Counted from the first letter of the stretch, positions 44,115 to 55,934 are shown. The stretch: 64,000 nucleotides of DNA from Methanolinea sp. (GCA_018262855.1 JADFDO010000008.1:1-64000); one strand, 5' to 3'. Made by a program: numbers and translations. The notes: a model not told the origin generated them from the sequence alone.

Positions 44115-44495
44115 ATGCCCCACCGATGCGTCAAGTGCGGAAGGGAATACCGCACCAACGAATGCGAGATCCTCAAGGGGTGCAGGGAATGCGGGGGAAA
44201 GAAGTTCATTTTCGTTCCCCTTATAGAGCGGGAGAGGGAACCGGAACCCACGGAGCAGAATACCGCCAGGGAAGTGAAAAAGACAGAGGAGGATGAAAAT
44301 CCAGACATTATCCCCGTCCCTGAATACAACCGGCTTGAGAGCATCCGTATCGTATCCCCGGGAACCTACGAGCTGAACATTGAGAAACTCGCAGGTTCGG
44401 ATGAAAGGGTCGTAGGCGTCGGCAAGGGTGAGGGCAGCTACCTGGTAGACCTCCTCTCCATGGTCAGGCCAAAAAAGAAGAAAAATAAAAAATAA
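44115..44495 (+). CDS. arvC: ArvC/OapC-family zinc-ribbon protein
   Basis: A 126-residue protein with an N-terminal zinc ribbon (cysteines 5, 8, 17, 23 and 26 in CVKCGREY...CEILKGCRECGG), a Glu/Pro/Thr-rich flexible middle (about 38-70) and a C-terminal domain with IRIVSPGTYELNIEKLAG and a Lys-rich end. It follows arvB by six bases and closes the trio. It may act as an adaptor or regulator of the GTPase; that is inference from linkage. Confidence 0.85.
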   Translation: MPHRCVKCGREYRTNECEILKGCRECGGKKFIFVPLIEREREPEPTEQNTAREVKKTEEDENPDIIPVPEYNRLESIRIVSPGTYELNIEKLAGSDERVVGVGKGEGSYLVDLLSMVRPKKKKNKK

Positions 44496-44510
44496 TGAAT
44501 CTAATTCATT

Positions 44511-44816
44511 TCAGTTGATATTATCCACGCTGTATCCCTTGTTCACCAGAAGATCCTTGACCCTCTCCTTGTGATTGCCCTGCAGTTCGATTGAAGTTCC
44601 CTTCACCGTTCCGCCACATGCAAGTCTCCCTTTCATGTATTTGGAGAGATCTTCAAGATCGATATCCGTAGGATTCAGGCCCTCGATCACGGTCACTTCT
44701 TTCCCGTACCGGCGCCTGTCGACCTTGACACTGATCCGCTGTTGTTCCTTTGCGACTTCTTCGCAAATGCATAGCTCTTTGGGCAGTCCACACGTTGGAC
44801 ATATACCTCCGTTCAT
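44511..44816 (-). CDS. Translation initiation factor aIF1 (SUI1)
   Basis: A 101-residue SUI1-fold protein that guards start-codon selection on the small ribosomal subunit. It has an N-terminal zinc site (C6-x2-C9-x6-C16-x-C18), [22 protein letters not shown] and ELQGNH at the family positions. I start at 44816 because a TATA box (AATATATAAAG, centre about 26 bases upstream) predicts transcription beginning at or next to the ATG, so the mRNA is probably leaderless. An in-frame ATG 15 codons upstream would overlap that TATA box. Confidence 0.95.
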   Translation of the reverse strand: MNGGICPTCGLPKELCICEEVAKEQQRISVKVDRRRYGKEVTVIEGLNPTDIDLEDLSKYMKGRLACGGTVKGTSIELQGNHKERVKDLLVNKGYSVDNIN

Positions 44817-44836
44817 CACAAGTACCTTCAAGTTCT

Positions 44837-44847
44837 CTTTATATATT
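44837..44847 (-). promoter_or_regulatory. TATA box of the aIF1 gene
   Basis: AATATATAAAG on the minus strand, centred about 26 bases before the ATG at 44816. That spacing matches the TATA-to-start distance in archaea, so transcription should begin at or very near the start codon. Confidence 0.6.
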
Positions 44848-44914
44848 TGTTGGCATCCCAAAAAGCCGTCAATTCCCCATTAATATCCCGTTTGGTCAAT
44901 TCCGGGAAAAACCC

Positions 44915-46567
44915 TTACGGATTCACCGCATCCACCCTGCAGGTATCGCACCCCCTGGAAAGCACCTGGTCCCTGCGGCTATGGTAGCGGTATACCGTAA
45001 TTCCCTTGCATCCCAGTTCCCTGGCAAGAGAGAAGATATGTGAGATATCCTCGGTCGTGGCATTTTCAGGAAGGTTCACGGTCTTGGAGACCGCATTGTC
45101 GACATATTTCTGGAAGGCCGCCTGCATTTTCACGTGGTGGGTGGGATCGATCTCCCCGGCGTTTCTGAAAAGTTCCCTGATCTCCTCCGGCAGCCTCAAG
45201 TGCTGGACGCTCCCTGTCCTCATCACTTCTTTCAGGAGATCCCTTCCATCCGGCATATCTTTGAAGAGGCGGCTCAGGCCCGGATGGAGGATCCGGAACA
45301 CCTCGCCGTCGATCCTCCTCTCGCCCGCACACGAGAAGAGAGGTTCAATGCCGCTGCTTGTGCAGGCGATCAGGTGGAGCGAGCCTGTTGGGGCGATGGT
45401 GGTCACAGTCGCATTTCTCAACGGTTCCGAATAGATGCTCTGTTCGATGGCAGGGAAGGATCCCTTCTCCTCGCCGAGCGAACGGGATGCAACATGGGCC
45501 TCTTCCTGGATGAACTGCATTATCTGTTCTCCGCATTGAAGCGCTTCCCCTGACTGGTAGGGAATACCCATCTGGATGAGGGCATCTGCAAAACCCATCA
45601 CACCAAGGCCAATTTTTCTTGTCTGGAGGGTCTGGTTCCTGATCCTGCGGATAGGAAGGCGGTTCACATCGATCACCGAATCGAGGAATTCAACGGCCAG
45701 TGACACCGTCCCGGAAAGGGTCTCCCAATCAATCTCCTTCCTATGAATGAAACGTGAAAGATTGATACTTCCAAGGTTGCAGCTCTCCCAGGGGAGAAGC
45801 GGCTGCTCACCACAGGGGTTGGTGGCTTCTATCTCCCCGAGCCCCGGGACCGGGTTTTTCTCGTTGATCCGATCAAGAAAGAGCGCACCGGGATCACCAC
45901 ATTTCCACGCTGAATGGGCGAGCGAGTCCCAGAGATCATGCGGATCGATATCAAGGGAGACCGACCCATCCCTCGGGTTCACGAGTTCGTACCTGCGCCC
46001 TTTCTCCATGCAGGAGAAGAACGCCCGGTCGAATCCTACCGAGAGGTTAAAATTGTGAAGGCCTCCTGCCTCCTTTGCACGGATGAATTCGAAGATATCG
46101 GGATGGCTGCTCGCAAGCACTCCCATGTTGGCTCCCCTTCGTTTCCCTCCCTGCCGGAGGGCATTCGTTGCCTCATCAAAGACATGGATGAATGAGAGGG
46201 GCCCGCTGGCAACCCCCGCCGTACCATGTACCACATCCCCGCGTGGCCGGATACGGGAGAATGAGAAGCCCGTCCCTCCCCCGCTCTTGTGGAGAATAGC
46301 CATGTAGCTAAGGACCGAGAAGATCTGCCTGATTGAGTCCTCCACAGGAAGCACGAAGCATGCGGAGAGCTGGCCGGGACGGGTTCCCGCATTCATGAGG
46401 GTCGGCGAGTTGGGAAGAAAACGGATGCTGCCGATCAGGTCAGTGAAGAGTGCCGTCTTTTTTGTTCCCACTGCACGGGCAACCCTCCTGAACATCGCAT
46501 CAGGGGTCTCACCTGGCAGCAGGTACCGGCTGGCAAGGAGTACCTTGGCGGGGTCACAGAGATCCAT
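44915..46567 (-). CDS. nrdJ: Adenosylcobalamin-dependent (class II) ribonucleotide reductase
   Basis: This 550-residue enzyme reduces ribonucleotides to deoxyribonucleotides using a B12-generated radical. Near the start are the SPTLMNAGT and LSACFVLP segments; the middle has [35 protein letters not shown] with the active-site Cys, and [11 protein letters not shown]; near the end ATTEDI and [10 protein letters not shown]. The C-terminus carries a C-x2-C (CDTC) typical of the redox tail. No ATP-cone precedes the catalytic domain, so allosteric activity control may be absent. It is divergent from cobQ, 52 bases apart. Confidence 0.95.
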   Translation of the reverse strand: MDLCDPAKVLLASRYLLPGETPDAMFRRVARAVGTKKTALFTDLIGSIRFLPNSPTLMNAGTRPGQLSACFVLPVEDSIRQIFSVLSYMAILHKSGGGTGFSFSRIRPRGDVVHGTAGVASGPLSFIHVFDEATNALRQGGKRRGANMGVLASSHPDIFEFIRAKEAGGLHNFNLSVGFDRAFFSCMEKGRRYELVNPRDGSVSLDIDPHDLWDSLAHSAWKCGDPGALFLDRINEKNPVPGLGEIEATNPCGEQPLLPWESCNLGSINLSRFIHRKEIDWETLSGTVSLAVEFLDSVIDVNRLPIRRIRNQTLQTRKIGLGVMGFADALIQMGIPYQSGEALQCGEQIMQFIQEEAHVASRSLGEEKGSFPAIEQSIYSEPLRNATVTTIAPTGSLHLIACTSSGIEPLFSCAGERRIDGEVFRILHPGLSRLFKDMPDGRDLLKEVMRTGSVQHLRLPEEIRELFRNAGEIDPTHHVKMQAAFQKYVDNAVSKTVNLPENATTEDISHIFSLARELGCKGITVYRYHSRRDQVLSRGCDTCRVDAVNP

Positions 46568-46585
46568 TACGAGAGAGAGGAATGC

Positions 46586-46599
46586 CCTTTATTTAAACT
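46586..46599 (+). promoter_or_regulatory. TATA box of cobQ in the nrdJ-cobQ divergent spacer
   Basis: CTTTATTTAAACTC lies about 28 bases before the cobQ ATG in a 52-base gap shared with the divergent nrdJ gene. The gap is too short to hold a cobalamin riboswitch. Confidence 0.5.
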
Positions 46600-46619
46600 C
46601 ATGCCAATTTTCTAGATGC

Positions 46620-48056
46620 ATGTCCCTTATGGTGCTGGGAACCTCCTCCCATGCGGGGAAGAGCACGGTGGTTGCCGCCCTTTGCAGAGTCCTGGCCAAT
46701 AAGGGCATCAGCGTGGCTCCGTTCAAATCCCAGAATATGAGCCTGAATTCGTATGTCACCTCTGACGGATGCGAGATAGGGATAGCCCAGGCAATGCAGG
46801 CTTTTGCCGCACGCGTGGAACCCCGGCCTGAAATGAATCCCGTTCTCCTGAAACCCAAGGGCGATGCCACGTCACAGGTGGTGCTGATGGGGCATCCCTA
46901 CAAGGATGTTCCGGCACGGGAATACTACAGGGAGACATCTTTCCTCCTTGAAAAGGCAGTCGGTGCTGCCCGTCTCCTTGAGAAGGAATATGGTCATCTC
47001 GTTGTCGAGGGTGCCGGGGGAGCAGCAGAGATGAACCTCTATTCCCGGGATATTGCGAACATCCTTCTTGCAAGGGCGCTTCAGTATCCCATCATCCTCG
47101 TCGCCGACATTGAGAGAGGAGGCATATTCGCGCAGGTGTATGGCACCATCAAGCTCCTCCCTGATGATATCGCTCCTCTTGTAAAGGGGATCATTATCAA
47201 TAAATTCCGGGGAGATCCTGCAATCTTTGCCCAGGGTGTCGATATCCTGGAAGAGATCAGCGGCGTCCCTGTTCTTGGAGTGCTTCCTTTTGCCTCCATC
47301 GAACTCCCCAGCGAAGACTCGCTCTCTCTCGGGGATAAAAAAGCGGGGGGTTTTCCGGTACGTATCGCCGTTATCAGGCTCCCGCACATCTCAAATTTTT
47401 CCGATTTTGAAGCACTCGAGCATCGGGCGAGGGTGGAATATGTCCCCCTCGGGGTATCCCTTGAAGACTTTGACTGCATCATTGTTCCGGGAACCAAGAA
47501 TACCGTAAATGACCTCGCCCAGATGTGGAGATCGGGAACTGCAGATATGATTGTCTCTGCACGTGAACGAGGAACCCCCATAATCGGAATCTGCGGCGGA
47601 TATCAGATGCTTGGGAAAGAGGTGATCGATTCCGGGGTTGAATCCTGCAAGGGAACATATCGCGGTCTGGGAATTCTGGATGTCGTGACCCGATTTGACC
47701 GCTATGAAAAGCGGACCGAGCAGGTCACGCTCGCGGCACGACCGGTAAGGCCCATTCTCTCTTCGTTTGGGAAAGTCTCAGGCTACGAGATCCACATGGG
47801 GGTGACTGAACGGGGTGCAGACAGAGAGGCGTTCGATGGTGACGGGGCAGTATCGGGAGATGGCCTGGTATTCGGAACCTACCTCCATGGCCTTTTTTCC
47901 AATACCCCTGCTGTCGATGCTCTGCTTTCCTTTCTCTACACCCGGAGAGGGCTTCAGTATACGGCGTCTCAGTCTTCGAATGATCCTTACGAAGACCTTG
48001 CAGCTCTCTTCTTACGCCATGTCAGGACAGAAGCCCTTCTCAGGTATTTTACATGA
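46620..48056 (+). CDS. cobQ: Cobyric acid synthase
   Basis: CobQ (CbiP) amidates the side chains of adenosylcobyrinic diamide with glutamine in B12 synthesis. The 478-residue protein has an N-terminal BioD-like ATPase domain with [19 protein letters not shown] (P-loop), [13 protein letters not shown] and [11 protein letters not shown], and a C-terminal glutamine amidotransferase domain with Cys in [10 protein letters not shown] and His in YLHGLFSN. The ATG at 46620 is about 28 bases after a TTTATTTAAA TATA box, which favours a leaderless message; the frame is open far upstream but overlaps nrdJ on the other strand. The neighbour nrdJ needs the cofactor this enzyme helps make. Confidence 0.95.
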   Translation: MSLMVLGTSSHAGKSTVVAALCRVLANKGISVAPFKSQNMSLNSYVTSDGCEIGIAQAMQAFAARVEPRPEMNPVLLKPKGDATSQVVLMGHPYKDVPAREYYRETSFLLEKAVGAARLLEKEYGHLVVEGAGGAAEMNLYSRDIANILLARALQYPIILVADIERGGIFAQVYGTIKLLPDDIAPLVKGIIINKFRGDPAIFAQGVDILEEISGVPVLGVLPFASIELPSEDSLSLGDKKAGGFPVRIAVIRLPHISNFSDFEALEHRARVEYVPLGVSLEDFDCIIVPGTKNTVNDLAQMWRSGTADMIVSARERGTPIIGICGGYQMLGKEVIDSGVESCKGTYRGLGILDVVTRFDRYEKRTEQVTLAARPVRPILSSFGKVSGYEIHMGVTERGADREAFDGDGAVSGDGLVFGTYLHGLFSNTPAVDALLSFLYTRRGLQYTASQSSNDPYEDLAALFLRHVRTEALLRYFT

Positions 48057-48122
48057 ACTCAATCGCAGAAGGTCATTCTCGAATTAGCTCCTCAACTGGA
48101 ACGACAGGGGGCTATTTCAGGG

Positions 48123-48509
48123 ATGACGAACAACCTCAGTCGCAGACAGGATGGTGAGGTGGAGAAAGACATGCCGATGCGGGTTTCAATTACCATTGAT
48201 CCGGACACCATGGACCTTATCGATAAATTTGCCAAAGAACACGGCCTGGACAGGAACAGGGCACTCCTCGAATGCATCGAGCAGGGCTATGCCAGGCTCA
48301 CCGATGGAACACCAGTCACCTTCAACGAGACCAGGGCATACGAGGAGTATCACGAGCTCAAGCATGCCATTTCAGAGGTAAAAACTTCACTCGACAGGCT
48401 TGCAGAAGAGGTGACCCTAATGCACCACACGCTTGAGGTCGAATGGAGTAATGAGGTCAGGCCCGTCCCTTACCAGAGTAAAAAGTGGTTCGAGTTCTGG
48501 AGAACCTGA
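48123..48509 (+). CDS. Ribbon-helix-helix domain protein
   Basis: The 128-residue protein has a CopG-like ribbon-helix-helix unit at about residues 18-58 (MPMRVSITIDPDTMDLIDKF then HGLDRNRALLECIEQGY), the fold that binds DNA as a dimer through its N-terminal strand. A helical, possibly coiled region follows (about 68-105), ending in a Trp/Phe-rich tail (KKWFEFWRT). A start at MPMRVS would remove 17 polar residues. It follows cobQ by 66 bases on the same strand. It may be a small transcriptional regulator; no target is evident. Confidence 0.7.
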   Translation: MTNNLSRRQDGEVEKDMPMRVSITIDPDTMDLIDKFAKEHGLDRNRALLECIEQGYARLTDGTPVTFNETRAYEEYHELKHAISEVKTSLDRLAEEVTLMHHTLEVEWSNEVRPVPYQSKKWFEFWRT

Positions 48510-48536
48510 GAACCCTGTTCACATGAAGGGATTCCA

Positions 48537-48803
48537 TCATCCGATAATACTCATCATGCTCCTGTAGCCTTCACCCCGCCTGTCCCCGCATTTTACTGCC
48601 TCAACTTTCTTAAGATCGACCTCCCCGGCATCCCTGTGCCGGAGGCAGAAGGCCAGGGCTGGCGATTTTACATAGGCCCCATTCACCCTGAAATAGCGGG
48701 AATGAACGCAGAATCTGCAATGTTCCACGGATTCATCTCTTCCGGGAAGGCACGGAACATGGCCGTCATGCACTTCAAGGATCCGGTAATCATCATCAGG
48801 CAT
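48537..48803 (-). CDS. Small cysteine-rich protein, function unknown
   Basis: I do not recognise this 88-residue protein. It has Cys18, C29-x2-C32, Cys53 and Cys72, which could bind zinc or an iron-sulfur cluster, in a hydrophilic chain with no membrane segment. The gene has proper signals: TAGGAG six bases before the ATG and a TATA-like ATATTATATC about 35-45 bases upstream. It ends tail to tail with the ribbon-helix-helix gene. Gene signals and the Cys spacing support a real gene. Confidence 0.55.
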   Translation of the reverse strand: MPDDDYRILEVHDGHVPCLPGRDESVEHCRFCVHSRYFRVNGAYVKSPALAFCLRHRDAGEVDLKKVEAVKCGDRRGEGYRSMMSIIG

Positions 48804-48845
48804 GAGAACTCCTACCAGTATTGACTATGATATAATATGTATAGT

Positions 48846-50126
48846 TCATCTGGAGATAACCCGGATCTTCCGCCCAAGTATTGCAGAGATCTGCCGTTCC
48901 ATCAGGGAATGCAGGGAGGGGATTCCTGGAAGTATCTCCTCCTTTTTTCTTTTAAGATCCCACAGCTGCCTTTCTTTATCGGAAATGGTGGCATCGAGTG
49001 ATTTCAATTCTGCGTCAATTCTTGTCAGGGTTTGGATGGCCGGATAGAGGGCCATCCGTTTTTTGATCTCTCCAGCCTTTTCCAGAGCATCTGCCCTTCG
49101 TTTCAGGTGGTCCTGCAGGATTAAGGGTATCTTTTCAGGAGATGCAAAGAGAGATCTCTCCTCCTGGTTCTTCAACTGGATGTCCCCGGATCCGATCATG
49201 CTTACCATGACAGGGAGAACGGCGGTGATGGCTCCGGGTAATTCCTCATCCGACAACAAATCACCCCCTGAAAGGAGGATTTCAACCTGGTTCAGTTGCT
49301 TTGATAATTTTTCGGAAGCCCGGTGATGGGCTATCTTTTCTGCCTTCCGGAGGACGTGGGAGAGGGTCGATGTGACAGAGTGCATTTCCCGGTCTGTTTC
49401 AAGAAGTTGACCCTCTGAATCTGCAGCTTCCTGCATGAGGTTCCGGTACTCGGAGTCTTCTGCCAGTGTTCTTTCACAACTTTCCTTTTCACCAGTGCGT
49501 CTCTTGAGCTCTTCGTTGAGATCACTAATCTCTTTTCCAAGCACAGGAATATCCCGGGAGAGTTCATCGGCTGTTCGTTCCATTTCCTTCATCCGGGAAA
49601 GGGATTCACGGAGCGCACCTACTCCCTCCTTTCTCTTCCTCCACTCTGCAACCCGCGGGGTCAGGTTGTTGATCTCCTTCCCGAATGCATCGACAAGGAG
49701 ACTGATCTCCTTCATCTCTTCCGGGAGCACATTTCGCAGATACCGTCCGGGGCCGGTCAGTCCCTTCACGCATCCTTTTAATATCTCTGAACAGGCCTGG
49801 TAGAATGCATAAGGATCCTCCGGCAGCTGGCGATTCAGCGCAGAAAGGAGCGCTTTTTCAAATTGCGGAATTGAATTTTTTGCAATTTTTTCGAGTTTTG
49901 GGTGAAATGCAGCTTCTCTTTCTGTTTTGGAGAGCGCCTGGACAGCGCGGATCATATGATCCCGAATCTCGATCATCTCCTTCCGTGCGTCTACAGTTGA
50001 TTGTGAAAACTCGTCTTCCCATGCCTTCTCATTCGTAGCGAGGAGTTGCGGGATTTCATCAAGAGAGATCTCCTGGATCTCTTCAATCTCTTTCCGGCCA
50101 AGCAGATCCTTTACCCTTCGGAACAT
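48846..50126 (-). CDS. Large coiled-coil protein, function unknown
   Basis: A 426-residue soluble protein without a recognised domain. The first 30 residues are a short conserved-looking head (RRVKDLLGRKEIEEIQEISL), residues about 150-260 are strongly heptad-like coiled coil, and a second coiled region lies at about 330-420. There is no signal peptide or membrane helix. It lies six bases downstream of nadM on the same strand, so it is probably co-transcribed with larB and nadM. Its function cannot be told from sequence. Confidence 0.6.
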   Translation of the reverse strand: MFRRVKDLLGRKEIEEIQEISLDEIPQLLATNEKAWEDEFSQSTVDARKEMIEIRDHMIRAVQALSKTEREAAFHPKLEKIAKNSIPQFEKALLSALNRQLPEDPYAFYQACSEILKGCVKGLTGPGRYLRNVLPEEMKEISLLVDAFGKEINNLTPRVAEWRKRKEGVGALRESLSRMKEMERTADELSRDIPVLGKEISDLNEELKRRTGEKESCERTLAEDSEYRNLMQEAADSEGQLLETDREMHSVTSTLSHVLRKAEKIAHHRASEKLSKQLNQVEILLSGGDLLSDEELPGAITAVLPVMVSMIGSGDIQLKNQEERSLFASPEKIPLILQDHLKRRADALEKAGEIKKRMALYPAIQTLTRIDAELKSLDATISDKERQLWDLKRKKEEILPGIPSLHSLMERQISAILGRKIRVISR

Positions 50127-50132
50127 GCTGCC

Positions 50133-51433
<1,301 letters not shown>

Positions 51434-51482
51434 GCTGTGATAATTAAGATATGGGCGGGGGTATAATAATTGATGCAACAGC

Positions 51483-51821
51483 ATGAGTTACCTGGTCTAT
51501 GTTGCCCTGTTCGGGATGGTGGTGGTATTCTTCTTATGGATCCGGGATGCCAGGATCTTCCTGCGCACGGGCCTGCCCGGGTACCGGAATGCGGCATACA
51601 GGGGTGTGTTCTGTGGAGCACTGGCTATAGCCGGCTTTGCCTTCACCTATTTCTCAACGGAACGATTCCCGACTGAACTCCTTGGGCTCGGTATAATACT
51701 CGCATCCCTGTATTTTCAGGGAAAGATCGCACGGGAAAAAGTATTCTCTGGAGAGAATACCTGGGACCGTCTGACCGGAAACGCTCCGAGGAAAATTACA
51801 CCCCCTGGAAGGGAGGATTGA
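51483..51821 (+). CDS. Small integral membrane protein, function unknown
   Basis: The 112-residue protein has three hydrophobic segments (about residues 2-20, 42-60 and 66-83) with short loops, and a charged C-terminal tail (about 84-112) probably facing the cytoplasm. No family is recognised. It is divergent from larB by 49 bases and followed seven bases later by hisS, so it may be co-transcribed with hisS. No ribosome-binding site is evident before the ATG. Confidence 0.55.
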   Translation: MSYLVYVALFGMVVVFFLWIRDARIFLRTGLPGYRNAAYRGVFCGALAIAGFAFTYFSTERFPTELLGLGIILASLYFQGKIAREKVFSGENTWDRLTGNAPRKITPPGRED

Positions 51822-51828
51822 GTCTTTT

Positions 51829-53061
51829 ATGCTTCAAAAACCACGTGGTACACGGGATTTTCTCCCCGATGAGATGGAATCGAGGCGTGAGGTCGAGAGC
51901 CGGATGAGGGGAGTTGCCCGGAGCTGGGGATATAGGGAGATCTGCACTCCTGAGTTCGAGGAGCTTGACCTGTTCACAATCCGATCCGGGGAAGGGATCA
52001 TCCAGGAGATGTATGTCTTCGAAGATAAGGGAGGACGAAAGCTCGCTCTCCGGCCTGAACTGACTGCTCCCGTCCTCCGGATGTATGTAAACGAAGGCAA
52101 AACACTCCCGAAACCGCTGCGCTGGTTTTACTTTGCTGACTGTTTCCGCTATGAACGCCCCCAGAAAGGTCGTTACAGGCAGTTCTGGCAGTTCGGTGTC
52201 GAACTGATCGGTGCAGATACACCCATAGCCGAAGCAGAAGTGATCATGCTCGCTCACGAGATTCTCTCATCCTCCGGAATTAGCTTCACACTTCACGTGG
52301 GCCACCTGTCCTTCATGAGGATCCTCCTGAAGGAACTTGATCCCTTTGACCAGAAGAGAGCCAGAATGTTCCTTGACAAGAGGGACACGCCCGGGCTTCG
52401 GGAATACCTCTCGGGAAGAGACCATGCTGCCCTCTCGGACCGTCTCATTGCACTCGCCGGATGCCGCGACCTCTCGCAGGCATTCGAGATAACCGGGGAT
52501 TTCCCGGAACGGGAGAGAATCGAAGAACTGTTCAGCATCCTCGAGGAGGCCGGGATTTGCTATACCCTGAATCCCGGCATAGCTCGTGGACTGGACTATT
52601 ATACCGGGATGGTCTTCGAAGCGTTTGCAGATAACCTTGGTGCAGAGAACCAGGTGCTCGGAGGAGGGACATACCGTCTCGCTCACCTCTTTGGAGGTGA
52701 AGATACTCCCTCGTGCGGGTTTGCTGTCGGTTTCGACAGGATCATGGTGGCACGCGGGGAAAGACCTGCGGCTCCTGGGAAGTCTGCAGGTGTCGCATTC
52801 ACCCCGGAGGGCAGACCCTGGGCTCTCCGGGTTGCCGGAGAGTTCCGGAAAGCCGGGATCAGAACACCTCTCGATCTCACCGGAAAGTCAATCGGGCAGC
52901 AACTCTCAGGCATATCGCGATTTGCGGAATATGCCATTATCATCGGAGGAAAGGAGCGGGACAGCAAGACGGTCACGCTGAAGGATCTCCGTTCCGGAAT
53001 TCAGAAAAACCTCTCACTAGATGACGCATTGCACGAGGTGTGCAGTGGTGACACTCGCTGA
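51829..53061 (+). CDS. hisS: Histidyl-tRNA synthetase
   Basis: A class II synthetase of 410 residues that charges tRNA-His. It has motif 1 (KPRGTRDFLPDEMESRR near the start), LRPELTAPVLRMY, motif 2 (FYFADCFRYERPQKGRYRQF), the histidine-specific GLDYYTGMVFEAF and motif 3 (CGFAVGFDRIM), then a short C-terminal anticodon domain. Length is typical. Its end overlaps the start of top6B by 14 bases, so the two are coupled. Confidence 0.97.
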   Translation: MLQKPRGTRDFLPDEMESRREVESRMRGVARSWGYREICTPEFEELDLFTIRSGEGIIQEMYVFEDKGGRKLALRPELTAPVLRMYVNEGKTLPKPLRWFYFADCFRYERPQKGRYRQFWQFGVELIGADTPIAEAEVIMLAHEILSSSGISFTLHVGHLSFMRILLKELDPFDQKRARMFLDKRDTPGLREYLSGRDHAALSDRLIALAGCRDLSQAFEITGDFPERERIEELFSILEEAGICYTLNPGIARGLDYYTGMVFEAFADNLGAENQVLGGGTYRLAHLFGGEDTPSCGFAVGFDRIMVARGERPAAPGKSAGVAFTPEGRPWALRVAGEFRKAGIRTPLDLTGKSIGQQLSGISRFAEYAIIIGGKERDSKTVTLKDLRSGIQKNLSLDDALHEVCSGDTR

Positions 53062-54853
53062 AGATCTCGCAAGGCAGCAGAGAAGCATCAGTGTCGCGGA
53101 GTTCTTCGAGAAGAACAAACACCTCCTCGGGTTCGATTCCCCGACGCGTGGAATAATCACTACCATCAAGGAGGCGGTCGACAATGCCCTTGACGCCTGC
53201 GAGGAGGCATCGGTCCTCCCGGATATCCTCGTTCTTATTAAGAAGATTGAGAGCGATGTCTTCCGCATCGTGGTGGAGGACAACGGTCCTGGCATAGTCC
53301 CTGACCAGATCCCCTTCGTCTTTGGAAAGCTTCTCTATGGATCGAGGTTCCACCAGATCCGCCAGAGCAGAGGACAGCAGGGAATCGGCATCAGTGCAGC
53401 GGTCCTGTACGCACAGCTGACCACGGGACTTCCCACCATAATCATATCACGGACCGGGGCGGACCAGGGTGCATACCGGTTCCTCCTCCAGATAAACATC
53501 AAGACCAACGAACCTGATGTGCTTGAGAGAGAGGAGATTATGTGGGACAGGACTCATGGGACCCGGGTGCAGATCGAGTTCAAGAGCACAATGGCGGCCA
53601 AGAAGAGGCTTCTCGAGTATCTCAAGTACACTTCTGTCGTCAATCCCCATGCAAGGATCCGGGTGGAACTTGATGACGAAACCTACCTTTTTGAACGTGT
53701 CAGTGACGAGGTGATCGCCTGCCCGCAAGCCATCAAACCCCATCCCCATGGAATCGAGATAGGCCAGCTGATGAGGATGCTGGCAGCATCAGAAGATACG
53801 TCCAGTGAATTCCTTGTTGAGAACTTCACCCGGGTGGGAAAAAAGACCGCGGATGAGATCTGTAAAAATGCGGGAATATCACCGGGATCGCGGGCATCTT
53901 CACTTTCTCCGGTGGAACAGAAGAGGTTATTGCAGGCTATGCAGGAGGTGAAGGTCCCTGCTCCCCCTACTCAGGCCTGTCTCTCGCCTATCGGCGAGGA
54001 TCTGATCGCGAAGGGTCTTGAAAAAGAGTTCCAGATGGATTTCGTCAAGGCAAGGACCCGGGCAAGCTCCGTCTATGCAGGTCATCCGTTCCTTGTCGAA
54101 GCAGCGATTGGCTATGGGGGAAAACTCCCCCCAGACGGGAATGCCCAGATCCTCCGATTTGCCAACCGGGTTCCTCTCCTCTACCAGCAGGGTGCCTGTG
54201 CAATAACCGGGTGTATCGCCGGCGTATCATGGAAAACTTACAATATCTCACAGTCCACTCTCCCGACAGGGCCTCTCCTTGTCCTCATCCATGTTGCATC
54301 CACCAACGTCCCATTTACCAGCGAATCCAAAGATGCGATTGCTGCGATCCCCGAGATAGAGCGCGAGATCACCCTCGTGCTCCAGGAACTCGGACGTGAA
54401 CTCAAGACCTACCTGTCCCGCCGGGACAAAAACCGATTGCAGGAGGACAGGGCGAGAGCGGTGTGCGCGATCATCCCTGAGATCGCCGCCAAGGTCGCCG
54501 AGATTGTAGAGCTTCCTGTTCCCGATATTGCTCCTATCGAGGGGAAGATCATGAAGAAAGTGCTGGTCAAGAGGTATCTCAGGGAAGGGAGGGTAATCAT
54601 TGAGGGGAAGAATTACACATCCCATCCTGCAGAAATTACAGTCTATGATATCTCATCAGACAGCGGGAAAGGGGCATCCCCGGAACCCTCGATCGTCACA
54701 GAACTCGACGGCGAGTTCACGAAGATGTGGAAACTGACACTCCAGCCCGGAGACGGATGGACCGCAGGCTATGCAGGATCGGGTGGAGGAACCCTCGAGG
54801 TCAGGGGAATTCCTCCCGAACAGGTCGTGGTGGTGGACATTGACTCCCAGTGA
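53048..54853 (+). CDS. top6B: DNA topoisomerase VI subunit B
   Basis: The GHKL ATPase subunit of topoisomerase VI, which relaxes and decatenates DNA. Over 601 residues it has the Bergerat motifs [14 protein letters not shown] (N box, Glu catalytic base), VEDNGPGI (G1) and [13 protein letters not shown] (G2), a helix-two-turn-helix insert and the transducer region near 340-460 with [20 protein letters not shown] and the switch-lysine neighbourhood. The GTG at 53048 starts the protein at [10 protein letters not shown], as in the family; the frame is open nine codons upstream. It overlaps hisS and precedes top6A by four bases. Confidence 0.97.
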   Translation: MTLAEDLARQQRSISVAEFFEKNKHLLGFDSPTRGIITTIKEAVDNALDACEEASVLPDILVLIKKIESDVFRIVVEDNGPGIVPDQIPFVFGKLLYGSRFHQIRQSRGQQGIGISAAVLYAQLTTGLPTIIISRTGADQGAYRFLLQINIKTNEPDVLEREEIMWDRTHGTRVQIEFKSTMAAKKRLLEYLKYTSVVNPHARIRVELDDETYLFERVSDEVIACPQAIKPHPHGIEIGQLMRMLAASEDTSSEFLVENFTRVGKKTADEICKNAGISPGSRASSLSPVEQKRLLQAMQEVKVPAPPTQACLSPIGEDLIAKGLEKEFQMDFVKARTRASSVYAGHPFLVEAAIGYGGKLPPDGNAQILRFANRVPLLYQQGACAITGCIAGVSWKTYNISQSTLPTGPLLVLIHVASTNVPFTSESKDAIAAIPEIEREITLVLQELGRELKTYLSRRDKNRLQEDRARAVCAIIPEIAAKVAEIVELPVPDIAPIEGKIMKKVLVKRYLREGRVIIEGKNYTSHPAEITVYDISSDSGKGASPEPSIVTELDGEFTKMWKLTLQPGDGWTAGYAGSGGGTLEVRGIPPEQVVVVDIDSQ

Positions 54854-54857
54854 CGAG

Positions 54858-55934
54858 ATGGATACAAAGACGCATGAGCGTCTCCTTTCCATCGCGATGA
54901 AATGGTATGAACAGATAAAGGAGGGTGCAATCCCCTCCATCTCGATGCCTACGAGAACAAAGCAGAACATCGAATTCGATGACGAGTCAGAGGTCTGGAA
55001 ATACGGTGACAGGGAAAGCGTTCGTTCGGCGCATACGGCCAAGAGCGCGTTACACCTGCTTAAGATGTCATATGTCATCTGGTTTTTGAAAACCCAACTC
55101 ATTGAGAAACGCTCTTCCACGTTGAGAGAGCTGTACTACATCTCAGAGGGTTGGAAAAGAGCCAAGTTCTCGGCACAGGACGAGAGTAACTTCCTCATCG
55201 AGGACCTCGAAATCCTTACTGATCTCCAGAGAGAAGCATTCCACCTCCGTCCGGAGGAGGATGGGGCAACCATCTTTGGTCCCCTCCGGATCCGTGAGAT
55301 GACAAGGAGGGGGGAGCGGACCATCCACTGTCAGGACGACGTTGGCGAGGCAGGGTACCAGATACCGAGCAATGTCGAGAATATCGACCTGATCGAACAT
55401 GACGCGAATTTTGTGATCGCTATTGAGACTGGAGGTATGTACGCACGTTTGATCGAGAACGGGTTCGACCAGGATCACCGTGCAATTCTTGTTCACCTGA
55501 AAGGACAGCCTGCACGCTCGACCCGCAGGATGCTGCATCGCATCAATGAAAAATTCGGGCTCCCTGTTCTTGTGTTCACTGATGGCGATCCCTGGTCATA
55601 CCGTATCTTTGCAAGCGTCGCATACGGGGCAATCAAGAGTGCGCATATGTCTGAACTCCTCGCAACACCCCGTGCCCAGTTCATAGGCGTGCAGCCCAGT
55701 GATATCAGGGACTATAACCTCCCATCGGACACGCTTACAGACAAGGATATCGCAGCTCTCCAGAGCGAACTCTCTGATCCAAGATTTGCATCTGAGTACT
55801 GGAAGTCCCAGATCGAGCTCCAATTAAAACTCAACCTCAAGTCCGAACAGCAGGCTTTTGCGGCCCGGGGGCTCGATTTCGTGACACAGGAGTACCTGCC
55901 GAAAAGACTGACAGAGATGGGGATATTGTCCTGA
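54858..55934 (+). CDS. top6A: DNA topoisomerase VI subunit A
   Basis: The DNA-cleaving, Spo11-like subunit. The 358-residue protein has the winged-helix catalytic region with [13 protein letters not shown] (active-site Tyr in ELYY), and a Toprim domain with [19 protein letters not shown] and [12 protein letters not shown] (metal-binding DGD). The start at 54858 gives the usual length; upstream in-frame codons overlap top6B. With top6B it forms the A2B2 enzyme. Confidence 0.97.
   Translation: MDTKTHERLLSIAMKWYEQIKEGAIPSISMPTRTKQNIEFDDESEVWKYGDRESVRSAHTAKSALHLLKMSYVIWFLKTQLIEKRSSTLRELYYISEGWKRAKFSAQDESNFLIEDLEILTDLQREAFHLRPEEDGATIFGPLRIREMTRRGERTIHCQDDVGEAGYQIPSNVENIDLIEHDANFVIAIETGGMYARLIENGFDQDHRAILVHLKGQPARSTRRMLHRINEKFGLPVLVFTDGDPWSYRIFASVAYGAIKSAHMSELLATPRAQFIGVQPSDIRDYNLPSDTLTDKDIAALQSELSDPRFASEYWKSQIELQLKLNLKSEQQAFAARGLDFVTQEYLPKRLTEMGILS

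Noticed and set aside
46568-46619. Cobalamin riboswitch between nrdJ and cobQ
   Set aside because: The 52-base spacer is too short and shows no B12-box; it is filled by promoter elements.
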